Shown here in pieces: positions 1 through 10,853 of a stretch of 64,000 bases of DNA (the first letter of the stretch is position 1; the number at the start of each line of letters is the position of its first letter). Below the pieces are notes generated by a model. That model saw only the letters and a program-made list of their open reading frames with translations. It did not search any database and was not told the origin of the DNA. This DNA comes from Ectocarpus siliculosus (taxonomy: Eukaryota; Sar; Phaeophyceae; Ectocarpales; Ectocarpaceae), in the NCBI GenBank assembly GCA_000310025.1, contig FN649726.1, positions 1,968,546 to 2,032,545 on the forward strand, given 5' to 3'. The position numbers were made by a program, and so were the translations under genes.

Positions 1-266
1 TCTCTCTCCCTCGGCGCGCCCACTCCTTCTCGCTCTAATGCACCGTGGTGCTCTGTAGGCCAAGCATTCGCTCCTCCTTATCTGTCCCTCCCCCGTGCCA
101 CCTCGAGCCGGTGAAACCTAGCGCTACGCTTGTCCCAGGTGGAATGCACGGGTCTATGGTTGGAAGAATAAGCCCAAGAACGCAAACGAACAGCTCCGTC
201 TTCCCTCCCTCCCTCTTCTCTCCCTCCCGCTCTCCCCGGTTCCCCCTCTCTCGGTGGTGAGTGAAG

Positions 267-1472
267 ATCAAAGCTGGCGAGGACGGAGGCCGAACGGCGG
301 AGAAGCGTGAGGGATGCCGCCTTGCTTGCGGAACAGCTGGAAAGGTGGGCTCTCCGGAAAACAGCTATTCCAACCTGTCAACGGCGAAGTATTGGTTGGC
401 ACGCATCTGCGCTGATATGGTTGTTGCTGTCGTGGTCGATGTTGTTGAGTTGATGTTCCTGTATCGGCTATTGCTGTTGGTAGTTTTTGTCGCTTCTTGA
501 AGTGGCGAGTAAGACGGTTCGAGCGATCTTCTAGCGGGGGGGGAGGAGGTGGGGAACGACAACAAACTTGTTCTCCTTGCAATAGGTTTCCCTCTAGGGA
601 AGACAGCTGGAATGGGGCGACAACGCTTCGCCAGGATATCTCCGCTGCTGGCAATGCTGCCATTGCGCTGTAATGAACAACGCCTTCGTATTTGTTTCAG
701 TAACCACAAACGACGAACAGCACTTGGCGGTTATTCCAGAAGAAGGAGAAAACCACGATCCACCTATCCCGCTGTCTTGCTTGTTTGCTCCGCCGGCCAA
801 TCGCTCGACCACCACCAACACATCGCACCGAAAACAAACAAACTGGTCGAAGCAGGCACCTGAAAGGTCTGCTCGAGGCGACGATGGAGGCGGAGCGGCG
901 GCACGCGTACGCCATCCGGCTGCAGTGCTGGTGGAGGGGAATCCTTGCCGTCAAGGTCAAGGCCCGGAAGCAGCTGACACTGATGGAGACGCCGCCCGAG
1001 GACGTGGGGGAGGAGAAGGAAAAGGCGGCTCTTGCGCTGCAAGTAAGCGCGCTATACATGCAGTTGTTTGGCGGACATCGTTTGCTTGTCATGGTTTGCT
1101 AGTCGATCCATGCGATGATGGATTTCGTTTTTTTAAGCTTGACGTCACTTGCTCACTACCGGTACGCTTGTCCATGGTAACTTTTTTTGCTGCTCTTTTC
1201 GGTAATTCTCATTTGCTTGTAGTCAAAGCTGTGGAGGAGGGGCAGGAAAAGGCCTCTTCCGTTTGTAACAGGTATTTATAGTTGGGGAATGTATTCGTGG
1301 ATTCGGTTTACTTACCGTTGTTGCTGGGCAGCCTATGACCACTGAAATGGAAATCGTTTTTGATTAGTGCTGAAGGTGTACTTGGTAAAGGTCAGATATG
1401 CTAGTAGGCCACAACATCACGACGACCACGACGACCACGACCACGACCACCACCACCACCACTACTACCATC

Positions 1473-1508
<36 letters not shown>

Positions 1509-4194
1509 AGTATCTGCATGTTCTTCAGCAATATGACGAGAAATCCCCGGCTGATTCCAGTGATTATTGTCAGGCTGTCTGTATTCCTATTCAGTCTAGT
1601 CATGGCATTTTTCTTCCTATAGACCAATCAACGACGAACAGCCAGCCGCATGGCAATGTTCGCTGTCACAGTTTTATCTTGAACACTGGAATGATTTTCC
1701 GACCATGTCTTGCCCGCCCCCTCCCCCCTACCCTTCCTAAACCTGCTCTGCGACCAAAACACGTTCAGTGTCACTGGCGAGCAATCAAGGCCAGGCGCTT
1801 CTACAACGCAAACTATGCCTTGTTGTATCGGGAGCGTGAGCGCAGAAAGTGCTGTACGGAGTGCCAGAGCGAGTACGCCACTCGAAAGTGCGACACGTGC
1901 ACAGACAAGTTCTGCGAGGGTTGCTGGGCGCGCATCCATAGCACGGTACGTGCGCTTCAGCTTAGGGAACACACACAACACACGCATCCATGTACTGTTG
2001 GCCGACGGATTTGAAGGCTCGCAGTCCACGCTCTTGGCTTGCGTGGGATGGCGGCAACGTCAATCCTACTCATGCTAACTACTCTTGTTCTTGTTGTCGT
2101 CATTGTTGCCAAGGTATTCCTACCTTCACATCGGGTGCAAACCTATTGTGTGCGCAGGTATTTGTCTGCTGCTTCAACAAAAGATCTCCGCGAGACTAGG
2201 CTCGACGTAGGCAATGACTTATTGTACGCGTAGTGTACACAAGGTGGTTTCGCGTTTAATTTTCAAGTCTTCAGTTTTTTATCACCGACGACGTTGCGGA
2301 GCTTGTCTTATCGTCTTCTTCACACAAGGGGGTGTAGAGCAAGACCTCGTCCTTTCGTTCATTTTCGGTTTCTGTTCTCCTCAAAAGAAATGCTGTCTCT
2401 ATACTCGCTTCCACGTGTTGTTGTATATCCATTGTACCTTGGCATGTGTATCTCGGTTCTTGCCCTGTTATAGAAACAAAAATTGTCATCCGTGGCAAAG
2501 TGGTGACTAGAATATGTCGACTGAACAACTGCTCGTGAAACGAGCACACGTTGCCACGCTTGATCGCAGGCAACTGGAGAGTATCAGATCTGCAGCGGAC
2601 CAAGTCGATACCCTCGAACTAGCCTCAGGGTCGCATAAACCCCACAAACCTATGATCAGCTCATGCGTCGATTCAACGAAAGCACAACCAAAACGTTTTT
2701 GCTCTTTCTGCGCATCCCCCCCGCACCCCTCCCCCCCCTTCTTGTCCCGCACGTCCCTCCCGTCATACAGGGTGCACGCCGTTTCCACGACTGGCTGCCC
2801 TTTGCGCCCGCCACGTACGACACAAGCAGACCACAAGACGCCACCGCAGCCCCGTCCATCACCGACAGCCAGTACTATTACGACACAAGCACGGGGCAAC
2901 AAGGAACAGGAGGAGGAGAACTGTGGGACGTCAATCAACAATCGGCAGAGCTAGACCCGTACTACCAACCTGGGTACGAGTCCTACGACTACCCCGGGAG
3001 CGAGTACTACTACGACCAGCGAGGCTGGGAACAGGAGGGCGGCAATCAGCAAGTCTCGGCGGTTTCTGTGCAGGGCTGGTCCCCGGAGACCAACAAACAG
3101 TGGTACGACCCCGACCAGCCGCCGTCCACCGGCAGCGAGTACGGCTACGACGGGGCCATGAGCTACGATGGTGCAGCGGCGATCACGCCATCGTCGTCGT
3201 CAGATTACTACCCCGCGTGGACGCCCGAGACGCCGGACACAGCCGCCGACAACAACAGCAATGCCGCCGGTACCACAGAAAAGTCCTGGGAAGGCGAGGG
3301 AGACGGCGAGTGGACTTCGGCAGCAGCGGAATATTATGGCTACGATTCCGCCGGCAACGGGGTGGATCAAGCGGCAGGCGGGGCTTGGGCGGGGGCAGGA
3401 GGAGTCGCGGGGGGCTGGGACGAAGGGTGGGCGACGCCCCAACCGGCGGACACAGCCAATGGTGACGAAGATTCCTCGGTGTTCCTTGCGTCCACCGGCG
3501 GGGAGACGAGCAAAGACAGCGGCGGTGGCAGTGGCGGCGTGGGGGGGGCACCCCCGAGCGGGAGCAGCGGCAGCCGGCCGTGGTCGGTGAACGAGTACGG
3601 GCAGAGGGTGGCCGGGGACTGGGTGGAGTACTGGGACGACGCCGCGCAGGCGGCGTACTTCTACAACACAGCCAGCGGGGAGGCAAGTGATCCTATGCGT
3701 GGGAAGATACGCGGCGCGAAGAGATTTGCGCAGCAGTAAACGGGATTCTATTGGTTCATTTGAGTCCAACGTTGCTGCCTTTTTTGGTGCGGTGAGGACA
3801 ACGAACAGCCCACGGAGGACAAGCCCCTAGTTGCGAACTGCTTACCAGTACACGCCGCCCTCCTGCTTATCTCCTTCCACCCCCCGATTTCCTGACCACC
3901 ATATATACATCCCTCTATATTTGCGGAAAAGTGTTAATCTGCCCTCTCTTCCTCCGCATGCCTCCCATCCACCGCCCAAGTCTCCATTCTTGGCCCCCTG
4001 CACCGCCGTTTGAAAGACGAGTAACCCTCCACCCAACGGCCCCAATCTGGTACTATTTTTCCACGAACCCTTCCTCTCTCATTTACTTTCCTGCCCCCCT
4101 CCCCCCCCGCCCAATCTTTGGCCTTCCTGGATTGCTGTGTGCACCCCAACCGACGACCGAGCAGGCAAGCTGGACCGAGCCCGCGACGGGATAA
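267..4194 (+). CDS. IQ-motif / B-box / WW-domain protein (5' partial)
   Basis: Exons 267-344, 856-1042, 1769-1945, 2771-3682 and 4165-4194; the 5' end lies outside the window. All junction phases agree. The first exon is a charged coiled-coil stretch. The 856-1042 exon holds one IQ motif (AIRLQCWWRGILAVK), and a second (ALALQ + CHWRAIKARR) is assembled across the 1042/1769 junction, so calmodulin binding is expected. A B-box-like zinc finger follows, with CxxC, CDTC and CEGC pairs and two histidines, the last (GARRFHDW) supplied by the next exon. The long exon is Tyr/Gly/Ser-rich low complexity ending in a WW domain (DWVEYWDD...AYFYNT). The domain's second Trp and Pro (ASWTEPATG, stop) come from the tiny last exon through a GC-AG intron. 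If 2771 is read straight on, the frame stops at 3739 and the WW domain lacks its C-terminal WxxP. Likely a calmodulin-responsive scaffold; function is inferred from domains only. Confidence 0.8.
1410..1507. repeat. (ACG/ACC)n-(AAC)n microsatellite
   Basis: Compound trinucleotide tract inside the intron between exons 856-1042 and 1769-1945. It gives spurious poly-Thr/Asn or poly-Val/Leu reading frames on the two strands. Confidence 0.9.
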
Positions 4195-7100
4195 ATTGTG
4201 AAAAACGTAGCACCGGCCGCCTAAACAGCAGGGAGGGGCCATCGTTTGGAGAACCGCCTGTTCTTGGACGTGAAGACTCTCTCAGAACGGTTTTAGTATA
4301 GGAGCAATGTGTAGCTGGTTCCCACCGCCGCAGCGAGCATGGCGTAGTGCCCCGGATCACTCTTTATCATATGCCTTGATCCGACTTGTATTGTGTGATA
4401 CTGAATCCTCTCTAAGCGTGTGTGTACGTATGTCAAATTAATGGTGCCCAATCAATCTCTTCTTGTAGACACAATGTAATGTGTTTTTGTCTAAAGAACA
4501 AAGAACTGTAGGTATGTGGAGCGAGATCTGCAATATCAACAGCAAGCAAGTAAGCATGCATGGTGTGTGGTGATGTCGTGGCCTTTTGGCGGCTATGCGC
4601 CAAGATTATCGCGATCGATCGTGCTTGCATTTCAAGATTTTTTGTGTGATGAACGCTACCGACTCGACGTTGATTGCAATTTTCTTTCGTGGTCTCCTCG
4701 TGTACGCCTTGCACATGTTTCCCACGGTTGGGCACAAGCCGTTGCGAAAGGTACCATCTGCCTGCCCCCCTTTCAACAGAAACGGCATTTGCAAACGATT
4801 GCGTTTCTGTGTGGCTGTACAACACCACAACCGCCACCAGCATCGCGATTAAGTTTCTGCGCGGCACACCCCATGCTAGAACCCACAATAAAAGCCAGAG
4901 TCTATCTATCAAGCAGGGCACAGTGACAATAAAAGCCATAGTCTATCTATCAAGCAGGGCACAGTGATCCGCATAGTCCCGCACGACACCGCAGACCTAT
5001 TCATCCCCTACTTCCTTTCACACCCGGAGGATAGTTGGCTTGCCGCCCTTCCCTTCCCATAGACCCTGAGTACTATGACGTGTTGACAGTGGACAGCCAC
5101 CGGTGCGACGCAGGTGGTTTTCGCTGAGAAGAAGTAGTCAACATCGTAATTCACACCCTACTTTCGCCACACTTCTCTCATCCCCCCTCTCCCGCCCCAT
5201 AAATTCATGTCTCGCTGCCACCGCCCCCCACGCCTGTCATTCGCGGCTCATTCCGGAAGGGTCAAGGGTAAGCAGGACGGATCCACAACAAGTCCACAGA
5301 GCAACTGGCATTTAATTGCACTCTCATCCTTCAGTCTTTCCGAGCTCTCGGCGCCGACCCTGAACCGTGCACTTGCGTATTAATCTGTAACTACCGGTTC
5401 AAATCCGAACACTCATGGACAGCATCACTACCTCACAAACAATGACAATCAGCACGTGAGACCATCATATCCCAACATGTTCTAACGTACTACGGATTAC
5501 CGTGCTCGCTCCCTCTCCGTCCCCGTCACTCAGCTCGCTTGAGCGGTTAAGGGTACTTCCGATACGAAGGCATAAGACAGCTTACGGTACGCCATACAGA
5601 CACATACCGAGGTGCCATGGGCGTTGATACACCGTAAGCCGCTCAAGCTCAAGATGTGCCAAGTGCACCGCCAACATTACAAGGCGAGACTGATCCTCGT
5701 TCTTCCGTACGACAACGAGTAAGATTGTCCTCCGTGTTACATAGCTGCGCTTCGGTCTTCAGGCAGGATCACTCACACCCCCGTCCTAACACTCCATCAC
5801 ACCAACGTGATGAACCCCAACAACCTCTGCTGGTGTCGAACTACACCTCAAAAAGTTTTCAAGCTGCAATCTTCTCTGACTCGACCATGGTGGGGTACCG
5901 GGCCCCGTTCTTGTCCGTGTCTTACCAACGCACGGTGCAATGGACAAACGTACAATTACTTTTCAAGTTTCTGCCGCTTGGCTCAAAACTACCCAGCCGA
6001 TCTCTCCCTGACAACCCATTATTTGGGTGTTTCACGTCCAGAGATGACCCAAGCAGACACACAACAGTGCAGTAAAATCTCCGGTGGGATCGCTGCCCTG
6101 CAACATCAACTTTCTGTTATTTTTTCCCCTTTTTTTTCAAGTCTGCCAAACAGTGTCTCCCACCACTGTTTCAGGGCGCGCCAAACCATGCAAGAGGGCC
6201 ACATTTCATGATGAAAGAGCACTTGATAAGAATGATAAGAACGCACGTTCTACAGTTGACCCTTGTGCCCGCTGTGTGTAGCCCGCGCAAGGCCCCTTGG
6301 CTCCCGGCAAGCACATTTCACCGCTATCGTCTCTTGTAGACCGACGGCGACAGGCGGAAGGTACGAGTAAAGCAACTCCTTGCCCACCGGCATGCTCCCT
6401 ATAGAGGAGAATCACACGTGCTTGTCACGCGCGTGCTCCTTGCCGATGCTTACCTGCGGGGAAAAAAATGTGTGCGTGTGCTTGTGAACCATCAAGGAGG
6501 ACGAAGCATGTTCGCAACATGCCAAGGGGTGGCAGGCACGTGCAAGAACTGCGTGTTGAGCAAAACAGCTAGCGATACGCAGCAGATTCTTTCGGGCACG
6601 GCGATCAACCGAACTGAGTGCAGCGACCCCATGTACTGCCGAGGTCATAACATTAGCACCTTCCTCTTAAAAACCGCCACATGTGCGACATTATTTTCCC
6701 GTGTGGCAAGTGCGCTCTACATCAACTTATGGAAGCTCCCTCAACCACAATTAGCACAGCATAGATATCTAGTTCACGGTTAAGCGTCGGACGCTGCTTG
6801 CTCGCCCTCACTGTGTTTCTTTTCTTCGTGCAAGGACGGTCACGGTGATGTGGAGGCCTCGGACGCAAAATCCTACCGGTAGCGTTCCCACGGAAGCGTG
6901 ACCTACCTTGGTGTCGAGCTGACGCGGCAGTGTCCAACGCGGTGTGCCACATAGCGTTGCCTCGGGGTTTTTGAGTCGAGGCTTGTTTCATTTCAGGGTG
7001 GCATGACCCCGTACATGTGTTTATATCTGTGCCGCCTCGGTTTCTGCTTTAGTCTGTGGGCGAGTTTCGCCATCCCCGACAAAACGCGGTCTTACCCCGC

Positions 7101-7392
7101 AACGCCTACAACACTAATGCACCCAACTTTTCGTTTCCACACAGCTCACGAACGGCTGCCTCTCGAAATTAACTCGAAGTAGTGTACATCCACGGCGGTG
7201 TGTGACAGTAGTACAGGAAATCCCGATCCCATCATCTCTTTGCCTAAAGACGGAACGTCTTGGAGGGGCTCCGCAATACACGTGCACAGCATACTCTGCT
7301 AGATCTGAAAGTTACCGGGGGTGTTGACAGCAGGAGGAGAACAAATGCACCAATACTTCCGCGCAGAAAATGGTAGGTCAATTGAGGCTCAC
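4195..7392. other. Gene-free stretch between convergent genes
   Basis: No reading frame here has recognisable domains or exon-like borders. The open frames of 120-140 codons at 5656-6211 and 6418-6783 have no family resemblance, and overlapping frames are equally open, so they look fortuitous. Any 3' exons of the PHD gene on the minus strand would lie in the upper part (about 6700-7390), but I could not identify one. A 41-bp tandem duplication lies at 4885-4966. Confidence 0.5.
4885..4966. repeat. 41-bp tandem duplication
   Basis: Two head-to-tail copies (4885-4925, 4926-4966) beginning ACAATAAAAGCC and ending AGGGCACAGTG differ at one base. Each copy contains AATAAA, a possible polyadenylation hexamer. 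Confidence 0.9.
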
Positions 7393-9544
7393 CCCGACGA
7401 CCAGATTGGTTGCCCCGGCCCTCGGTACACACGGGGCAGTGCCACGTCTCATCTGTGGTTTGGCCGGCGGCGGCTTGCTGGCTATTCAGCCTGACGCGCA
7501 GACACCCCAGGTGGAAGACACGGGGGCACTCGTCGCAGCATGTGAGTTCACCCGGATATCCGCAGACACTGGGAGAATCAAATGGGGGCAACAAAACCGG
7601 GAAAAACCGGAGGGTATGAGAGGGACGTAGAGAGAACAACGTCAACAGCTAAAACCCAGAAATAACAGCAACAGCAGTATGACTAAAAACAAATGCCGAG
7701 AGCAATCGACAAACAAACGCCTGGACGACTGACGGACGACTGACGGACGACTGCCGATGAGAGGCAACAACGTCAGCAATCCGTTGATTCACAGTAGCAT
7801 GTTCGACATGTGGTCAATGCACTCTGTACTACAAGAAACGCCATACATAGGTACGTTCGAAAGACAAGAAAAATGCACCACGTTGTCCCCTTCTCCCCCT
7901 GTCTTTCCCCGGGTATCCTCACCTGCAAAAGAAATGGCTGCCGTCAGCTCCCATCATGATTCCGCCTTGCATCCTCCACGCCTTGTCGTTCTCCTTGACG
8001 TGTTTCTGGAGCTTTTTGGATAAAGGGTGGCCTGCCCAGTCTTTCCCGCCCCAGGGGTGCCGCTTCTGCGCCGGTTTCCTCGTGCCGCTTTTCGGGGCTT
8101 GGGTCCCCGCTCTTTCCAGGTGTGCCGGCTTTCCATCCGTCCCTTCACCTGCTGCTGTACGGGGACTACCAGCGACAGGAGGAGCAGCAGCAGACTCTCC
8201 GGCGGCGTCGGTCGAGGAGGTGGGTAGAGATTGCTTGGCACTGCAACTACCACCATCGTCGTTGATGGTGCTGCTGTTTTTTTCGCCGTCACCACCACGG
8301 CCGCTGCCGGTCGCGTACATCTCGCCGCCGGTGCTGCTACCTGCCGCAGAAGAGAATCTGACCGCACCGGAGGAACCTGAACCCTTGCCAGAAAGGTGTC
8401 CACCGCCGAGGTGGTACGCGGTCACCGCGGCGCTAGCCGCCGGAGGAGCTCCGAAAGACTGGTTCGCCGCGAAAGTCACGGGAACGGCGGCCATCGAGAA
8501 TGAGGGGTAAGAGCGCCTGGCGACACTAGAGCCACCCGCGCCCTTCTCGACGAGGTGGTGCGCGGTCTCCGCGGCGCTAGCCACCGGAGGAGCTCTGAAA
8601 GGCTGGTTTGCCGCGAAAGCCATGGAAGCCGCAACGATCGAGCACGAGGGGTAAGAGCGCCTGGCGGCACTAGAGACACCCGTGCCCTTGCCGTTGGCGT
8701 CTCTGATATCCACCCAGCTAGTGTCGTCACCCTCGCCATGGTGTCCACCACCAGGGTAGTGCCCAAACACGTTCATGGTGCTTGCCGCCAGGGGGACTCG
8801 CGCTGCCTGGCGTGCGGCGTGTGCAGCCAGTTGGTCTCGGTATGCCACGGCTAGAGCCGTGGAAGCGGCGGCCGTCAGGGCAGTGGGCGGTGCAATACTA
8901 ACCAACGGTGACCGCCTGTTCTGGCGGCTCTCGTCGAGGCTGCGGAGGTACCGAGCGGCAGTAGAGACACCCATGCCCCGGCCACTGACGTCTCTGATAT
9001 TCACCCAGCCAACATGATCACCCTCGACATTGTGTCCACAACCTACCCCACAGATTTTCATGGTGCCTGCCGCCTGGGTGTCTTGCGCTTCCTGGCGTGC
9101 GGCGTGTGCGGCCAGTTCTTCTTGGTGTCGGTATGCCATGGCAATAGCCGTGGAAGCGGCGGCTGTCAGGGCGGTTGGCGGTGCAATACTAAACGACGGC
9201 GGCGGTGGGCTGTTCCGGCGGCTCTCGCCGAGCCTACGGACGTCTCGAGCGGCACTAGAGGCACCCGTGCCCTTGCCGCTGGTGTGCCTGACGTCCACCC
9301 AGCCAATGCCACCACCGTCTGCATGGTGTCCACAAGCGGGATAGTGCCCAAACACCGTACTCGTCGCCAGGGGGCCTCGCGCTGGCTGGCATGCGGCGTG
9401 TGCGGCTCGGTCTCGGTGCGCCACGGCGAGAGCCGTGGAAGCGGCGGCGGTCAGGGCGGGGGGCGGTGCAATCCCAAATGGTGGCGGCGGCGGCGGTCTG
9501 TCCCGACGGCTCTCGCCGAGGCTGCGGACGTGTTGAGGTGCCAT
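7393..9544 (-). CDS. PHD-finger protein with internal repeats (3' end not found)
   Basis: Exon 1 is 9544-7923 and exon 2 is 7568-7393. The start is the first ATG (9544-9542, context GCCATGG); the frame is open upstream to about 9610, so an upstream exon is possible. Exon 1 encodes about 540 residues of Ala/Ser/Pro-rich sequence. It has three long imperfect repeats (each beginning R-S/R-L-G/D-E-S-R and containing APPxALTAAAST) and two shorter ones (beginning RSYPS). A basic segment (HPWGGKDWAGHPLSKKLQK) follows. The C4HC3 PHD finger is split by the intron: the first zinc Cys (SHFFC) ends exon 1 and the rest (VCGYPGELTCCDEC, RVFHLGC, WHCPVC) is in exon 2, joined in phase (AG + T). PHD fingers usually read histone H3 tails, so a nuclear chromatin role is inferred. 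A donor (GGG|GTGAGC) ends exon 2; later exons were not identified. Confidence 0.75.
7723..7755. repeat. 11-bp tandem repeat x3
   Basis: Three consecutive copies of GGACGACTGAC (last ends GCC), within the intron between the two exons of the PHD gene. Confidence 0.8.
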
Positions 9545-10322
9545 GGCAGTGGCGGCCGTGCTGGAGCTGACCTTGCTCGTGATCCCGCCAGCAGTCTCCG
9601 TGGTAGACAACTCCTAGGCACACGTGGGTGGGTGAGACAATCACAGGGAAGGGGGAAAGATCAGGAGCCGGATCTACACAACGCAGTAGAGAGAAACCCA
9701 ACACATTTATACGCGTACAGTAGCGCTTTCAGCAACACAACGGGGTGATTGTTGAACAACAAATGACAGTGATCGTACAATGTTGCAATGGCTCCTGGAT
9801 CGCACACAATATACCAACAGCTAAGCGCCCGTACCATTGTTGCTCGAGTGCTAGAACTGCCACTTTCAGATAGACGACTAAAAATAGGACAAAACAAACA
9901 AACAAACTGGGTAACATTGTGCTACATATCTTCTCTCAAAGAAATTTCGGTCCATTCCTTCAACTTGCACCAGATCCTCTAAAGAGAACGAGGAAGAGTT
10001 GGAGTTCTGTAGGCTCTCGGAAGCCAAGCCTGCTCTATTTGTGCAGGTGAGTCAACCTGAAAGCGAGGTTACCGACGGTCTACCATTGGCATATTTCTGG
10101 AGGAAGCTGTCTACATTACATTGGATTCGCGTGTAAACCATTGGAAGCTCGCGCTACTTTTATCCCCTGCACACGAGAGAAATAGTGAAATATTCGTTAA
10201 CGAACATTATTAAACGAAATATTAAGATTGTATTCGGCACTCACTGCATCCTCGAGAGAAAAAATCGCTGCCTGTGGTGATTTCAAAACTTTTCCGTCAA
10301 CCAATTGGTTTCACCTATAGAC

Positions 10323-10333
10323 TATATAAATAG
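10323..10333 (+). promoter_or_regulatory. TATA-box-like element
   Basis: TATATAAATAG lies in an AT-rich stretch 176 bp upstream of an ATG in a strong context (GCCACCATGG at 10509). It sits inside a small palindrome (GACTAT...ATAGTC), so it may be part of a repeat rather than a promoter. Confidence 0.3.
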
Positions 10334-10508
10334 TCGGGAAATTGCTGCAGGGTTTTCGCTATGCATCTAGCGCTCTGTCGTTTCGGATGCAGCACAGCAC
10401 ATGACCGATGCGCATTGAACACCGCTACATGTGTACCAATCTTACCTCCTCCAGAGATGCTCTTGTACTGCTCTTCGTCCCCTCGGCTTCTTCTTTTCCC
10501 CCGCCACC

Positions 10509-10853
10509 ATGGTCATCGCCGCCGCCAGTGATCCCATGGCTTCGATGACCTCATCACAGACGAGCGTAGTCTCGAGTAAGACATGGCCAGGAAAGCGTGG
10601 CGTTCTTCAACACGTCTCAGTCACCAATCTCCTCTTCCGTAGAAGAGATCGCCTCAACAGCAGTTGGTTCGGGCGCATATGCTCATCGCAGACGAGTGAG
10701 GAGCACGGGGAGGGCTCCACAGACGGGCACAGCACGCCACAAAAGAACGGAAAACATTTGTGTGGGTTGTATGACTCACCCCCAGAATGGCCTGGACCTC
10801 ATTCCTGTGCGAGGATCCACCCAGTGGTAGTGGTGGTGTTGCGGTCCTGGTAG
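10509..10853 (+). CDS. Weak candidate small gene, unknown
   Basis: A 114-codon frame starts at an ATG in a near-ideal eukaryotic context (CCGCCACCATGG), downstream of a TATA-like element at 10323. The product begins MVIAAASDPMASMTSSQ and is Ser/Arg-rich with no domain I recognise. Frames on the opposite strand are equally open. I list it only because promoter-like and start-context signals coincide; it may be non-coding. Confidence 0.2.
   Translation: MVIAAASDPMASMTSSQTSVVSSKTWPGKRGVLQHVSVTNLLFRRRDRLNSSWFGRICSSQTSEEHGEGSTDGHSTPQKNGKHLCGLYDSPPEWPGPHSCARIHPVVVVVLRSW

Noticed and set aside
1364-1627. Poly-Val/Leu and poly-Thr/Asn frames
   Set aside because: Products of the trinucleotide microsatellite in an intron.
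5390-5412. tRNA-like B box (GGTTCAAATCC)
   Set aside because: The flanking bases do not form a T-stem, and no D-arm or acceptor stem pairs at the right distance.
5656-6211. Overlapping frames of 134-139 codons
   Set aside because: No domain, no splice-bounded exon, and both frames are equally open.
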